Assembly (NCBI RefSeq): GCF_016919725.2
Contig: NZ_JAJERH010000042.1
Coordinates: 1 to 34,836, forward strand
Direction: 5' to 3'
DNA length: 34,836 nt
From: Virgibacillus sp. AGTR
GTDB taxonomy: Bacteria; Bacillota; Bacilli; Bacillales; Amphibacillaceae
The notes under the pieces are model-generated. The model was not told the DNA's origin. It was given only the letters and a program-made list of their open reading frames with translations, and made no database searches. This document shows, one piece after another, positions 8,578 through 15,312 of the stretch (positions within the stretch are counted from its first letter, which is position 1; each line of letters opens with the position of its first letter). The translations under genes were made by a program, and so were the position numbers.

Positions 8578-9153
8578 ATGCAAACACCAGTTTCCGTAGA
8601 AGATAAAAAGAGTTTTATCCAGTGGTTTTTAAATCATTATCAGTTAAAAAAACGTGAGAGCGTGTGGATACTAAATTATCTAGTGAACCATGATGAGTTA
8701 CTTACCAACGTCCATTTTGTTAGGGAAGCTAAATTTTGCCCTAGAGGAATTATCATAACAAGTCATTGTTCAGAGGAGACAGCCTTTCGTTTCTACAAAA
8801 ATCAATTGGTTACAAGTGATGCAGAGAAATCCTTTCATGATATTCGCTTGAATAAGCACGAACCATTGTATTTACAACTAAATTTTAAGAAATCATATCA
8901 AAATGCGTTATACATTGCTGTATTAGAAGAGAATCCGTTTATTCCAGATGAATATTTCATTACTCAAAAAGACCAAGAGCTTGCGAAGCAATTATTAGAT
9001 CAATCGATTTTTGATTTTAAGAAAAAGCAATTGCATAAAAAAATTGATCTTGCGTTGGACGAAATGAATCAGGAAGCTTTTATTAAATTATCGAATGAAT
9101 TAAAATCGCTTGAAGCAAGTAACCCTCATCAACCTAAATTGCTAAAGCAATAG
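8578..9153 (+). CDS. ypiB: UPF0302-family protein YpiB
   Basis: A conserved soluble protein of 191 residues, recognised by VEDKKSFIQWFLNHYQLKKRES near the N-terminus, the central REAKFCPRGIIITSHCS and FRFYKNQ stretches, and a lysine-rich helical C-terminus (KKKQLHKKIDLALDEMNQEAFIKLSNELKSLE). The biochemical function is unknown. ATG 8578 gives the N-terminus closest to the family and uses GAAGGGGG (8559-8566); an in-frame GTG at 8557 overlaps that site. The last codons and stop form the 5' arm of a terminator, so transcription from ypiA probably ends here, separating this pair from ypiF and qcr. Confidence 0.85.
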   Translation: MQTPVSVEDKKSFIQWFLNHYQLKKRESVWILNYLVNHDELLTNVHFVREAKFCPRGIIITSHCSEETAFRFYKNQLVTSDAEKSFHDIRLNKHEPLYLQLNFKKSYQNALYIAVLEENPFIPDEYFITQKDQELAKQLLDQSIFDFKKKQLHKKIDLALDEMNQEAFIKLSNELKSLEASNPHQPKLLKQ

Positions 9154-9166
9154 GTTGATTTTTTTT
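9128..9166 (+). terminator. terminator overlapping the end of ypiB
   Basis: ATCAACCTA (9128-9136) pairs with TAGGTTGAT (9151-9159), with an inner TTGC-TAAA-GCAA hairpin, followed by a run of T to 9166. The ypiB stop codon TAG (9151-9153) is part of the 3' arm. Confidence 0.85.
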
Positions 9167-9245
9167 GTGTTAATAAGATAATATTTACACATAGTGTAAT
9201 ATTTTTGGCAATGCTGTTAAACAATATAGAAAGGCTGATAACTAT

Positions 9246-9704
9246 ATGAAATGGAATAAAGCGGATTTAGCTCAATATCTGGAAGCAAAAGAATACATTG
9301 ATACCATTCTGATACCATTAATTCCATATCAAATGTCTACGGAATCAGAGCTTGAAAAAAATGCATTTCAAAATGAACTAACTACAGTATTAGCTAATGA
9401 CCTAGAAAAAGAACTTACAGGTAGAGTCATGCTAACTCCTTCTTACTACTATGTTAAGCATGCAACAAAAGAAGAGGAAATAGAAAGATTGCATGGTTGG
9501 ATAACGGAGATTCAAAAGCAGCCGTTCTCCCATGTATTCTTTCTGACATTAGATGCTTCCTGGAAGAAACACGAACAAGTACTGAAAGGAACCTTACTGT
9601 GGCTACCTGGAATGAAATCTGGTGATCTACATTCAGCTGAGATGCATCGATTTGTTCGTGATCAGGTGGATCAAATTAGTGAATTAATCCGGTCTTATTG
9701 GTAA
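9246..9704 (+). CDS. ypiF: DUF2487 protein YpiF
   Basis: A soluble protein of 152 residues of unknown function, matching the small YpiF protein that precedes qcrA in B. subtilis in size and position. Visible features are a hydrophobic N-terminal strand (YIDTILIPLIPYQM), a second one (FSHVFFLTLDASW), and LLWLPGM near the C-terminus. There is no signal peptide or obvious catalytic motif. ATG 9246 follows GAAAGG (9229-9234). Upstream, TTACAC-ATA-GTGTAA (9185-9199) is a small palindrome that could be an operator; I could not pick a convincing promoter. The qcr promoter begins 42 bases past its stop. Confidence 0.82.
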   Translation: MKWNKADLAQYLEAKEYIDTILIPLIPYQMSTESELEKNAFQNELTTVLANDLEKELTGRVMLTPSYYYVKHATKEEEIERLHGWITEIQKQPFSHVFFLTLDASWKKHEQVLKGTLLWLPGMKSGDLHSAEMHRFVRDQVDQISELIRSYW

Positions 9705-9722
9705 TGAATAATTAAAAAACTT

Positions 9723-9734
9723 TTTGTTAACAAA
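9723..9734. promoter_or_regulatory. palindrome upstream of the qcr promoter, possible activator site
   Basis: TTTGTTAACAAA is a perfect 12-bp palindrome ending 12 bases before the -35 box. Each half resembles the TTTGTNAAT-like sequence reported for the response regulator ResD, and ResD/ResE control qcrABC in B. subtilis. That link is an inference. Confidence 0.4.
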
Positions 9735-9746
9735 TATGAATATTTA

Positions 9747-9775
9747 TTGACCGGACAAACAGTTTGCGCTATCAT
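9747..9775 (+). promoter_or_regulatory. sigma-A promoter of qcrABC
   Basis: TTGACC (9747-9752), a 17-base spacer, and TATCAT (9770-9775). This gives a leader of about 60 bases before qcrA, ending in the strong ribosome site AGAGGGGGG. Confidence 0.75.
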
Positions 9776-9843
9776 GGTTAATGTCCTAGTAATCTGATTA
9801 AACTATTATTGTCCGTGATCATTGTAAAAGAGGGGGGAAAATC

Positions 9844-10356
9844 ATGAGTGAAAAGAAGCAGCAAGTATCCCGTAGACAGTTTTTAAATTATACGCTTACA
9901 GGTGTTGGCGGTTTCATGGCAGCTGGAATGCTTGCACCAATGTTGCGAATGGCAGTTGATCCAGTGTTACAAGAATCTGGTCATGGTGACTTGACGAATG
10001 TCAGTCTAGCTGTTGAGGATATTACAACAGAGCCTCAGCGTATTGATTGGAAAGTGAACCAAGTGGATGGCTGGTATGAATCTGAAGTAAACCGATCAGC
10101 TTGGGTATTCAAGAATGACAAAGATGAAATTCAAGCCTTTTCCCCAATTTGTAAACACCTAGGTTGTGTTGTATCTTGGGAAGGAAATGACCAATACCCT
10201 GATCAGTTCTACTGCCCATGTCATGATGGACGCTATTATAAAGATGGGACAAATGTGCCTGGCACACCACCTTTAAAACCATTGGATGTTTATGAATCAG
10301 AAGTTCGAGAAGGTATGTTATTCTTAGGCGACGCAGTACCAAGAGAGGGGGCGTAA
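9844..10356 (+). CDS. qcrA: menaquinol:cytochrome c reductase Rieske iron-sulfur subunit
   Basis: Carries the 2Fe-2S cluster that takes electrons from menaquinol in the bc complex. In the 170-residue product the cluster ligands are clear: CKHLGC (103-108) and CPCHDGR (124-130), each giving one Cys and one His plus the disulfide cysteines. The N-terminus has SRRQFLN (9-15) followed by a hydrophobic segment to about residue 36. This is a twin-arginine type anchor, consistent with export of the folded cluster domain by Tat. It is the first gene of qcrABC, six bases before qcrB. The ATG follows AGAGGGGGG at a normal distance. Confidence 0.96.
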   Translation: MSEKKQQVSRRQFLNYTLTGVGGFMAAGMLAPMLRMAVDPVLQESGHGDLTNVSLAVEDITTEPQRIDWKVNQVDGWYESEVNRSAWVFKNDKDEIQAFSPICKHLGCVVSWEGNDQYPDQFYCPCHDGRYYKDGTNVPGTPPLKPLDVYESEVREGMLFLGDAVPREGA

Positions 10357-10362
10357 TCATTT

Positions 10363-11037
10363 ATGCTACAAAAAATTTATGATTGGATAGACGATCGCAT
10401 AGACATTACGCCAATCTGGCGCGATATTGCAGACCACGAAGTACCTGAACATGTTAACCCAGCACATCATTTTTCTGCATTTGTATATTGTTTTGGAGGG
10501 TTAACATTTTTTGTAGTAGTTATTCAGATTCTATCTGGAATGTTTCTAACGATGTATTATGTTCCAGACATTGAAAATGCTTGGAAGTCTGTTTACTATT
10601 TACAAACAGAGGTTGCACATGCACAAATTGTTCGTGGAATGCATCACTGGGGCGCTAGTGTTGTTATCGTAATGCTGTTATTACATACGTTGCGAGTGTT
10701 TTTCCAAGGAGCTTATAAAAAACCACGTGAACTTAACTGGATCGTTGGAGTTCTCATTTTCTTTATTATGCTTGGACTTGGATTCACTGGATATCTACTA
10801 CCATGGGATAATAAAGCATATTTTGCAACACAGGTTGGCTTGGAAATTGCCGAACAAGTACCGTTTATTGGTGAGCAATTGAAAACGCTATTAGCTGGTG
10901 ACGCAAATATCGTTGGTGCACAAACACTAACACGTTTCTTTGCGATTCATGTGTTCTTCCTGCCAGCAGCTTTATTTGGACTATTGGCAGTACACTTTAT
11001 ATTAATACGTAGACAAGGTATTTCAGGACCGCTATAA
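10363..11037 (+). CDS. qcrB: menaquinol:cytochrome c reductase cytochrome b subunit
   Basis: A four-helix cytochrome b6-type integral membrane protein of 224 residues that binds two b hemes and forms the quinol site. Likely heme ligands are H94 (GMHHWG), H108 (LLLHTLRVF), H196 (FAIHVFF) and H211 (LAVHFIL), with the usual 14-15 residue spacing within each pair. Cys43 (FVYCFGG) matches the cysteine known in B. subtilis QcrB and b6 proteins to hold an additional covalently linked heme c on the quinone-reducing side. The subunit IV part is not here but fused into QcrC, the Firmicutes arrangement. The ATG is preceded by GAGAGGGGG inside the qcrA end. Confidence 0.95.
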   Translation: MLQKIYDWIDDRIDITPIWRDIADHEVPEHVNPAHHFSAFVYCFGGLTFFVVVIQILSGMFLTMYYVPDIENAWKSVYYLQTEVAHAQIVRGMHHWGASVVIVMLLLHTLRVFFQGAYKKPRELNWIVGVLIFFIMLGLGFTGYLLPWDNKAYFATQVGLEIAEQVPFIGEQLKTLLAGDANIVGAQTLTRFFAIHVFFLPAALFGLLAVHFILIRRQGISGPL

Positions 11038-11053
11038 AAAGGAGGGGAAAGCA

Positions 11054-11836
11054 TTGCATAAGGGTAAAGGTATGAAGTTTGTCGGAGATTCTCGTATCTC
11101 TGCTGAAAGAAAACCGAATGTACCAAAAGATTATTCCGAATATCCCGGTAGAACAGAAGCTTTCTGGCCCAACTTTTTATTAAAAGAGTGGTTGGTAGGC
11201 GCTGTGTTTTTAGTTGGGTTCTTGTGCTTGACCTTAGCTCATCCATCTCCTTTAGAGGGAATGGCCGATCCAACAAATGCATCCTATATTCCATTGCCGG
11301 ACTGGTACTTCTTGTTCTTATATGAATTACTCAAATATCAATTCGCTAGTGGAGACTTTATTATTATGGGGATATTGGTCTTACCAGGTATCGCTTTTGG
11401 AGCGCTATTACTTGCTCCATTCCTTGATAATGGACCAGGAAGAAGACCTCATCAGCGTCCGGTAGCAGTTGGTATGATGCTATTGGCTCTTGCTTCTGTT
11501 ATTTGGTTAACGTACGAATCTGCATCTCATGTTGATTGGGAATCACGTGCTGAGGCAAATAAACCAATACCTCCAGGGCAAGAGGTTGCAATAGACACAG
11601 AAGATCCAGGATATGCAATTTATGAGAATAGCTGTATGTCCTGTCATGGTGAAGACCTACAGGGTGGTGCAGCTGCTCCAGCATTAATTGGTACAGAACA
11701 TTCTGCTGAAGAGATTGCTACCATTGCTAAAGATGGTACTGGATCAATGCCTCCTGGTCAATTTGCTGGTACGGATGAAGAATTGCAACAACTTGTTGAC
11801 TTTATAGTATCGGTAAATGAGCAATCGCAGGAATAA
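11054..11836 (+). CDS. qcrC: menaquinol:cytochrome c reductase, subunit IV-cytochrome c fusion
   Basis: A fusion typical of Bacillus-type bc complexes, 260 residues. The N-terminal half resembles b6f subunit IV: KDYSEYPGRTEAFWPNFLLKEW leads into a membrane helix, then IPLPDWYFLFLYELLKY (about 79-95) and two further helices to about 155. The C-terminal half is a cytochrome c domain exposed outside the membrane, with heme attachment CMSCH (194-198) and a probable axial Met in GSMPPG (M232). The start is TTG 11054 behind AGGAGGGG, giving MHKGKGMKFVGDSRI, which matches the family. It is the last gene of the operon, closed by a terminator. Confidence 0.96.
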   Translation: MHKGKGMKFVGDSRISAERKPNVPKDYSEYPGRTEAFWPNFLLKEWLVGAVFLVGFLCLTLAHPSPLEGMADPTNASYIPLPDWYFLFLYELLKYQFASGDFIIMGILVLPGIAFGALLLAPFLDNGPGRRPHQRPVAVGMMLLALASVIWLTYESASHVDWESRAEANKPIPPGQEVAIDTEDPGYAIYENSCMSCHGEDLQGGAAAPALIGTEHSAEEIATIAKDGTGSMPPGQFAGTDEELQQLVDFIVSVNEQSQE

Positions 11837-11844
11837 GAATTAAT

Positions 11845-11886
11845 AAAAACACCTTTGCCAATCAGATTGGTGGGGGTGTTTTTTAT
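11845..11886 (+). terminator. terminator of qcrABC
   Basis: AAAAACACC (11845-11853) pairs with GGTGTTTTT (from 11875) around the inner stem CCAATC-A-GATTGG, followed by T residues. It starts eight bases after the qcrC stop. Confidence 0.88.
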
Positions 11887-11946
11887 CATTCTACTCAAAT
11901 ATTCGTGAGTAATGTATTGAATCTCTAGGAAAAGAGGAACGATTTC

Positions 11947-12525
11947 TTGATAAAATGCATATTATTGGACAAACGCTTTTTAATGCTTTTATTTTTTATC
12001 AATTTAGCAGGTACCATTTATGGTTACAAATGGTATGAAAGTCAGTTATCCGTAACCCCTGACATATTTTTAATATTTGTTCCTGACAGTCCCACAGCTA
12101 GCTTATTCTTTACGATCTTTCTTTTATTTTTTATGTTCAACAGGCATGTACCGTATGTAGAGGCACTGGGTATTATTACGTTATTTAAGTATGGTATATG
12201 GGCGGTAGTAATGAATTTACTTACACTAGCTGTTGATGGTTCGCTAAATTGGCAAGGATATATGCTTATTGCTTCGCATGGTGCAATGGCAATCCAAGGG
12301 TTATTATATGCCCCCTATTATCAAATAAAGCTTCGTCATATTGCCGTAGCAGCAGTGTGGACATTACATAATGACATTATTGATTATGTATTTGAAATGA
12401 TGCCGGTATACGGATCGCTCACCGAATATATGAACGAAATTGGTTATTTTACATTTTGGTTGAGTATTGTATCCATCTTCATTGCTTATTATCTGACGAT
12501 ACGTAAAAAAGAACACGATAATTAA
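11947..12525 (+). CDS. ypjA: DUF1405 membrane protein YpjA
   Basis: A polytopic membrane protein of 192 residues with about six hydrophobic segments, starting with MLLFFINLAGTIYGYKWY and ending with FWLSIVSIFIAYYLTIRKKEH. Conserved-looking polar patches include FVPDSPTASLFF and TLHNDIIDYVF. Its function is unknown. Size, sequence type and position directly after qcrC match B. subtilis YpjA. The start is TTG 11947 with AGAGGAACG just upstream. The next gene starts about 90 bases later. Confidence 0.82.
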   Translation: MIKCILLDKRFLMLLFFINLAGTIYGYKWYESQLSVTPDIFLIFVPDSPTASLFFTIFLLFFMFNRHVPYVEALGIITLFKYGIWAVVMNLLTLAVDGSLNWQGYMLIASHGAMAIQGLLYAPYYQIKLRHIAVAAVWTLHNDIIDYVFEMMPVYGSLTEYMNEIGYFTFWLSIVSIFIAYYLTIRKKEHDN

Positions 12526-12613
12526 CGGCCCACCAACTGCAAAAATATCACTGTTATATAATATTATCCCGTATCATACATTAGTGTTAGAAGCTAAATA
12601 TGGGGTGATCGCT

Positions 12614-12883
12614 ATGATAAAAAACAAACTGGGTTCGGTTATTACATGCATATTAGTGATCATAGGGATGATTGGTTATTTTCATATACAGCCTATCATG
12701 ATTGAAGCAAGCGTGCTCGTGCAAGCAAAGGAACCACCAAAGCAAAACGGGGACCTTCTTCCGCTGATTTGGACAGTTATAATTGTTGGTGGATGTATTG
12801 GGATTACATTAACCTACGTTAGTTGGAGAAAATATAAAGGTGAATCGAGGAAAAAAGCTAAAAAAGATAAAATAGTTGACTAA
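12614..12883 (+). CDS. short two-helix membrane protein, probable shortened YpjB
   Basis: Encodes 89 residues: an N-terminal hydrophobic segment (VITCILVIIGMIGYFHI), a short polar linker, a second helix (LLPLIWTVIIVGGCIGITLTYVSW) and a basic tail. B. subtilis has the sporulation gene ypjB, about 260 residues, at this place between ypjA and ypjD, with a signal segment at its start and a membrane helix near its end. This gene looks like those two ends with the middle missing. The start at ATG 12614 is well placed after TGGGGTGATC (12601-12610); an in-frame GTG at 12584 has no ribosome site. Whether it still functions is unknown. Confidence 0.55.
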   Translation: MIKNKLGSVITCILVIIGMIGYFHIQPIMIEASVLVQAKEPPKQNGDLLPLIWTVIIVGGCIGITLTYVSWRKYKGESRKKAKKDKIVD

Positions 12884-12930
12884 CTACCTATTTTTGACTA
12901 AAATTGACCTTAACAAGGAGGAATGCAAAC

Positions 12931-13620
12931 ATGTTAGGTGGCTTTGGCGGTTACCTCATTTATCTAGCTTTACTATTGATAATCCCAATTTGGGCACAAT
13001 CAAAGGTTAAGAATACCTATAAAAAATATTCTAAAAAAGCAACATCATCGTATATGACTGGTGCACAAGTTGCTCGTAAAATTTTGGACGAAAATGGATT
13101 ATATCATGTAACAATCGAAGAAACTAAAGGTACATTGTCGGATCATTATGATCCGAGAAAAAAGGTTGTTCGACTTTCTACTGGAAACTATCACAGTCAA
13201 TCCATGGCTGCTTCCGCTGTGGCAGCACATGAGGTTGGACATGCTATTCAAGATGCAGAAGACTATGCCTTCCTAAGATTTAGAAGCGCATTGGTACCTG
13301 TAGCAAGTTTTGGATCAAATATATCCTTCTTCCTTATTCTTGCAGGTATACTCCTTAACATGGGAGGATTATTCCTATTTGGTATCATTTTCATGTCAGC
13401 AGCAGTGCTATTTCAGCTCGTAACGTTGCCTGTTGAATTTGATGCATCGAATCGTGCGATGGCTCAGCTCGTATCTTCGGGTGTAATTCGAAATAACGAA
13501 GAACGTGAAACAAAGAAAGTGCTAAATGCAGCGGCATTAACTTATGTTGCAGCGGCACTAGTAGCAGTTGCTGAATTAGTGCGGTTTATCTTGATGTATG
13601 TTGCATCAAATAATGATTAG
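12931..13620 (+). CDS. YugP-family membrane zinc metalloprotease
   Basis: A 229-residue membrane protein with a zinc-binding HEVGH motif (residues 100-104, in AVAAHEVGHAIQDAE) and a downstream LPVEFDASNRA segment that supplies a further likely ligand. Hydrophobic helices lie at the N-terminus (YLIYLALLLIIPIWA), after the HEXXH (NISFFLILAGILL, FLFGIIFMSAAVLF) and at the C-terminus (VAAALVAVAELVRFILMY). The family is known in B. subtilis as YugP, whose substrate is not known to me; there the gene sits at a different locus. ATG 12931 follows AAGGAGG (12915-12921); a TTG-type start upstream at 12904 would add nine residues and is rejected. A hairpin terminator follows. Confidence 0.85.
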   Translation: MLGGFGGYLIYLALLLIIPIWAQSKVKNTYKKYSKKATSSYMTGAQVARKILDENGLYHVTIEETKGTLSDHYDPRKKVVRLSTGNYHSQSMAASAVAAHEVGHAIQDAEDYAFLRFRSALVPVASFGSNISFFLILAGILLNMGGLFLFGIIFMSAAVLFQLVTLPVEFDASNRAMAQLVSSGVIRNNEERETKKVLNAAALTYVAAALVAVAELVRFILMYVASNND

Positions 13621-13660
13621 TAAGAATGAAGAAGGGGTTATTTTAACAGCCCATTAAATA

Positions 13661-13710
13661 AAAGAAACACCGACCATAGTGTATGAACATCACGGTCCGT
13701 GTTTCTTTTT
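13661..13710 (+). terminator. bidirectional terminator between the yugP-like and yitT-like genes
   Basis: AAAGAAACACCGACC (13661-13675) pairs with GGTCCGTGTTTC (13694-13705) apart from one C/C position, ending in TTTTT on the plus strand. The minus strand also has a T-rich tail. It sits between convergent genes and shares sequence with the hairpin at 28030-28069. Confidence 0.8.
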
Positions 13711-13714
13711 GATT

Positions 13715-13795
13715 GTTTAGGAAATTATAAAGTTAACCGATGCGGATCAAGATGGGCGTATTGATCCGCTTCCAGCTTCAGCGCCCAGAACCCTC
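13715..13795 (+). repeat. dispersed repeat, family 1, truncated copy
   Basis: TAGGAAATTATAAA, then TTGAtCCGCttCCAGCttCAGCGCCCAGAA, aligns with the left part of the copies at 33733 and 34543. It stops after CCAGAAC. It also contains a perfect nine-pair hairpin, GCGGATCAA (13742-13750) / TTGATCCGC (13761-13769), whose loop TGGGCG could pair with CGCCCA at 13782-13787. Confidence 0.6.
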
Positions 13796-13888
13796 CTTTA
13801 TGTTGAGTAAGGTATGAAGAGGTAGACAATTATCTCGAATTAAGTTCTAATTTGATTGTTGTACCCTCTTAAAGAAATGGTTTTGCTT

Positions 13889-14761
13889 TTATTCCTGTAT
13901 AGGATTTTTGTTTTCGTCTAATGTAAAGCCTTCCCCGAGTACATCGTGGACAGTGCTAACAGCAACAAATGCATGTGGATCAACGCTATTAATGATATTT
14001 TTTAAGCGTACAATTTCGTTTCTTGCTACGACACAATATAATACGTCACGTTTGTCACCTGAGAAGCTCCCTCTCCCCTCTAATACAGTAACACCTCGAT
14101 CCATATCTTTCAGTATTTTGGCAGCAATATCATTGCTTTGACTGGAGATGATGGTAGCCCCTTTTGCTGAATATGCCCCTTCCTGTAGGAAGTCAATGAC
14201 TCTGGCACCGATATACACAGCTAACAATGTATACATCCCTTGCTTTAAGTCTAATATTGCAAATACAGAAGTCATGATGACGATAAAATCAAAGAGAAAC
14301 ATGGTTCTCCCCATGCTCCATCCAACATATTTATTAACGAGCCTTGCAATAATATCGACACCACCAGTGGTACCGCCAAACCGGAAAATAATTCCTAAAC
14401 CTACCCCGATAAATACCCCTGCAAAGAGCGCGACTAGAGTCATGTCTGATTCAAGATGCAAATCAAATGGATTGATTTGGAATATACTTAAAAACAGTGA
14501 TACCGCTCCAGTCCCAATTATGCTATAAATAAATGAATTTCGTCCTAGAAACCTCCAGCCGATTAAAAATAGTGGAATGTTTAAAATTATATTTGTAATC
14601 GCTGGATCCCATTTCCAAAGGAAATATAGCAATAGCGTAATTCCAGTAAATCCGCCTTCACCTAGATTGTGCTGCATATTAAAGTGAACAATACCAAAAG
14701 AAAATATGGCGGATCCTAATAAAATAAATAGTATATTTTTTACTTTTAATCCAAATATCAA
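13889..14761 (-). CDS. YitT-family membrane protein (DUF161 plus DUF2179)
   Basis: A 290-residue protein with about five or six membrane helices in the first 190 residues (LFILLGSAIFSFGIVHF, VALFAGVFIGVGLGIIF). They include the family's glycine-rich GEGGFTGITLLLY and FGGTTGGVDIIARLV stretches. A soluble C-terminal DUF2179 domain follows (KGATIISSQSNDIAAKILKDMDRGVTVLEGRGSFSG...VDPHAFVAV). The family is widespread in Firmicutes with no firmly assigned function; a transport or signalling role is only a guess. It corresponds in place to B. subtilis ypjC. The start is TTG 14761, with AGGAGG seven bases upstream. Its promoter (14804-14832) is divergent from that of ypjD. Confidence 0.85.
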   Translation of the reverse strand: MIFGLKVKNILFILLGSAIFSFGIVHFNMQHNLGEGGFTGITLLLYFLWKWDPAITNIILNIPLFLIGWRFLGRNSFIYSIIGTGAVSLFLSIFQINPFDLHLESDMTLVALFAGVFIGVGLGIIFRFGGTTGGVDIIARLVNKYVGWSMGRTMFLFDFIVIMTSVFAILDLKQGMYTLLAVYIGARVIDFLQEGAYSAKGATIISSQSNDIAAKILKDMDRGVTVLEGRGSFSGDKRDVLYCVVARNEIVRLKNIINSVDPHAFVAVSTVHDVLGEGFTLDENKNPIQE

Positions 14762-14803
14762 ACGAAAACCTCCTACTTTCTAACGATGTCCATTCCTATT
14801 AAC

Positions 14804-14832
14804 AGTATAGACAAACTATCTATAAAGAACAA
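14804..14832 (-). promoter_or_regulatory. sigma-A promoter of the yitT-like gene
   Basis: On the minus strand TTGTTC (14832-14827), a 17-base spacer, and TATACT (14809-14804). The leader would be about 36 bases. Confidence 0.6.
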
Positions 14833-14891
14833 TTCTATTTTTTTAGGAAGTTTTAAAAAGTTCCATAATGGAAGGGTTATGAATTAAATAT

Positions 14892-14920
14892 TTGTCAAAA
14901 CAACGTGGATTAGCTACGAT
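14892..14920 (+). promoter_or_regulatory. sigma-A promoter of the ypjD-dapB operon
   Basis: TTGTCA (14892-14897), a 17-base spacer, and TACGAT (14915-14920). Predicted transcription starts near 14927, about 29 bases before the proposed ATT start of ypjD. That leaves no room for a start further upstream. Confidence 0.6.
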
Positions 14921-14955
14921 AATAGTAGCAAATATGAATATAGGGGGAGATTTCC

Positions 14956-15288
14956 ATTACTATAACCAATTACTCTACAAAAGAGATACAAGAACGAGTT
15001 GATAACTATATCAGCCAATTTAAAGAAGGTTATTTCTCTCCATTAAGTTTAATGGCTAGATTGACGGAAGAAGTTGGAGAACTAGCAAGAGAAGTAAATC
15101 ATTATTATGGCGAAAAGCCTAAAAAGCCTTCCGAACAGGAAAGGACAGTAGAGGAAGAATTAGGTGATATTATTTTTGTGCTTTCTTGTTTCGCTAACTC
15201 ATTGGATATAGACTTATCGGAAGCATTTCATTCATCGATAACTAAAATTGAATCACGCGATAAACATAGATGGACCAGAAAAGACTAG
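14956..15288 (+). CDS. ypjD: MazG-family nucleotide pyrophosphohydrolase YpjD, probable ATT start
   Basis: A small MazG-like protein expected to hydrolyse nucleoside triphosphates to monophosphates with Mg2+. Metal-binding acidic residues are visible in TEEVGELAREV (E38, E39, E42) and EEELGDIIF (E68, D71). The first ATG in frame (15052) would remove 32 residues, including the family-conserved helix YISQFKEGYFSPL. The frame is open back to a TAG at 14941, with no ATG, GTG or TTG between. ATT 14956 lies six bases after GGGGGAG (14943-14949) and gives 110 residues, about the length of B. subtilis YpjD (111). I therefore place the start there; a sequence error is the alternative. dapB follows after 24 bases. 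Confidence 0.8.
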   Translation: MTITNYSTKEIQERVDNYISQFKEGYFSPLSLMARLTEEVGELAREVNHYYGEKPKKPSEQERTVEEELGDIIFVLSCFANSLDIDLSEAFHSSITKIESRDKHRWTRKD

Positions 15289-15312
15289 TTATACATAAAA
15301 GGAGAATGTCAC

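Noticed and set aside
13908-14528. Plus-strand open frames opposite the YitT-family gene
   Set aside because: They are shadows of a conserved membrane-protein gene with a good start and promoter on the other strand.
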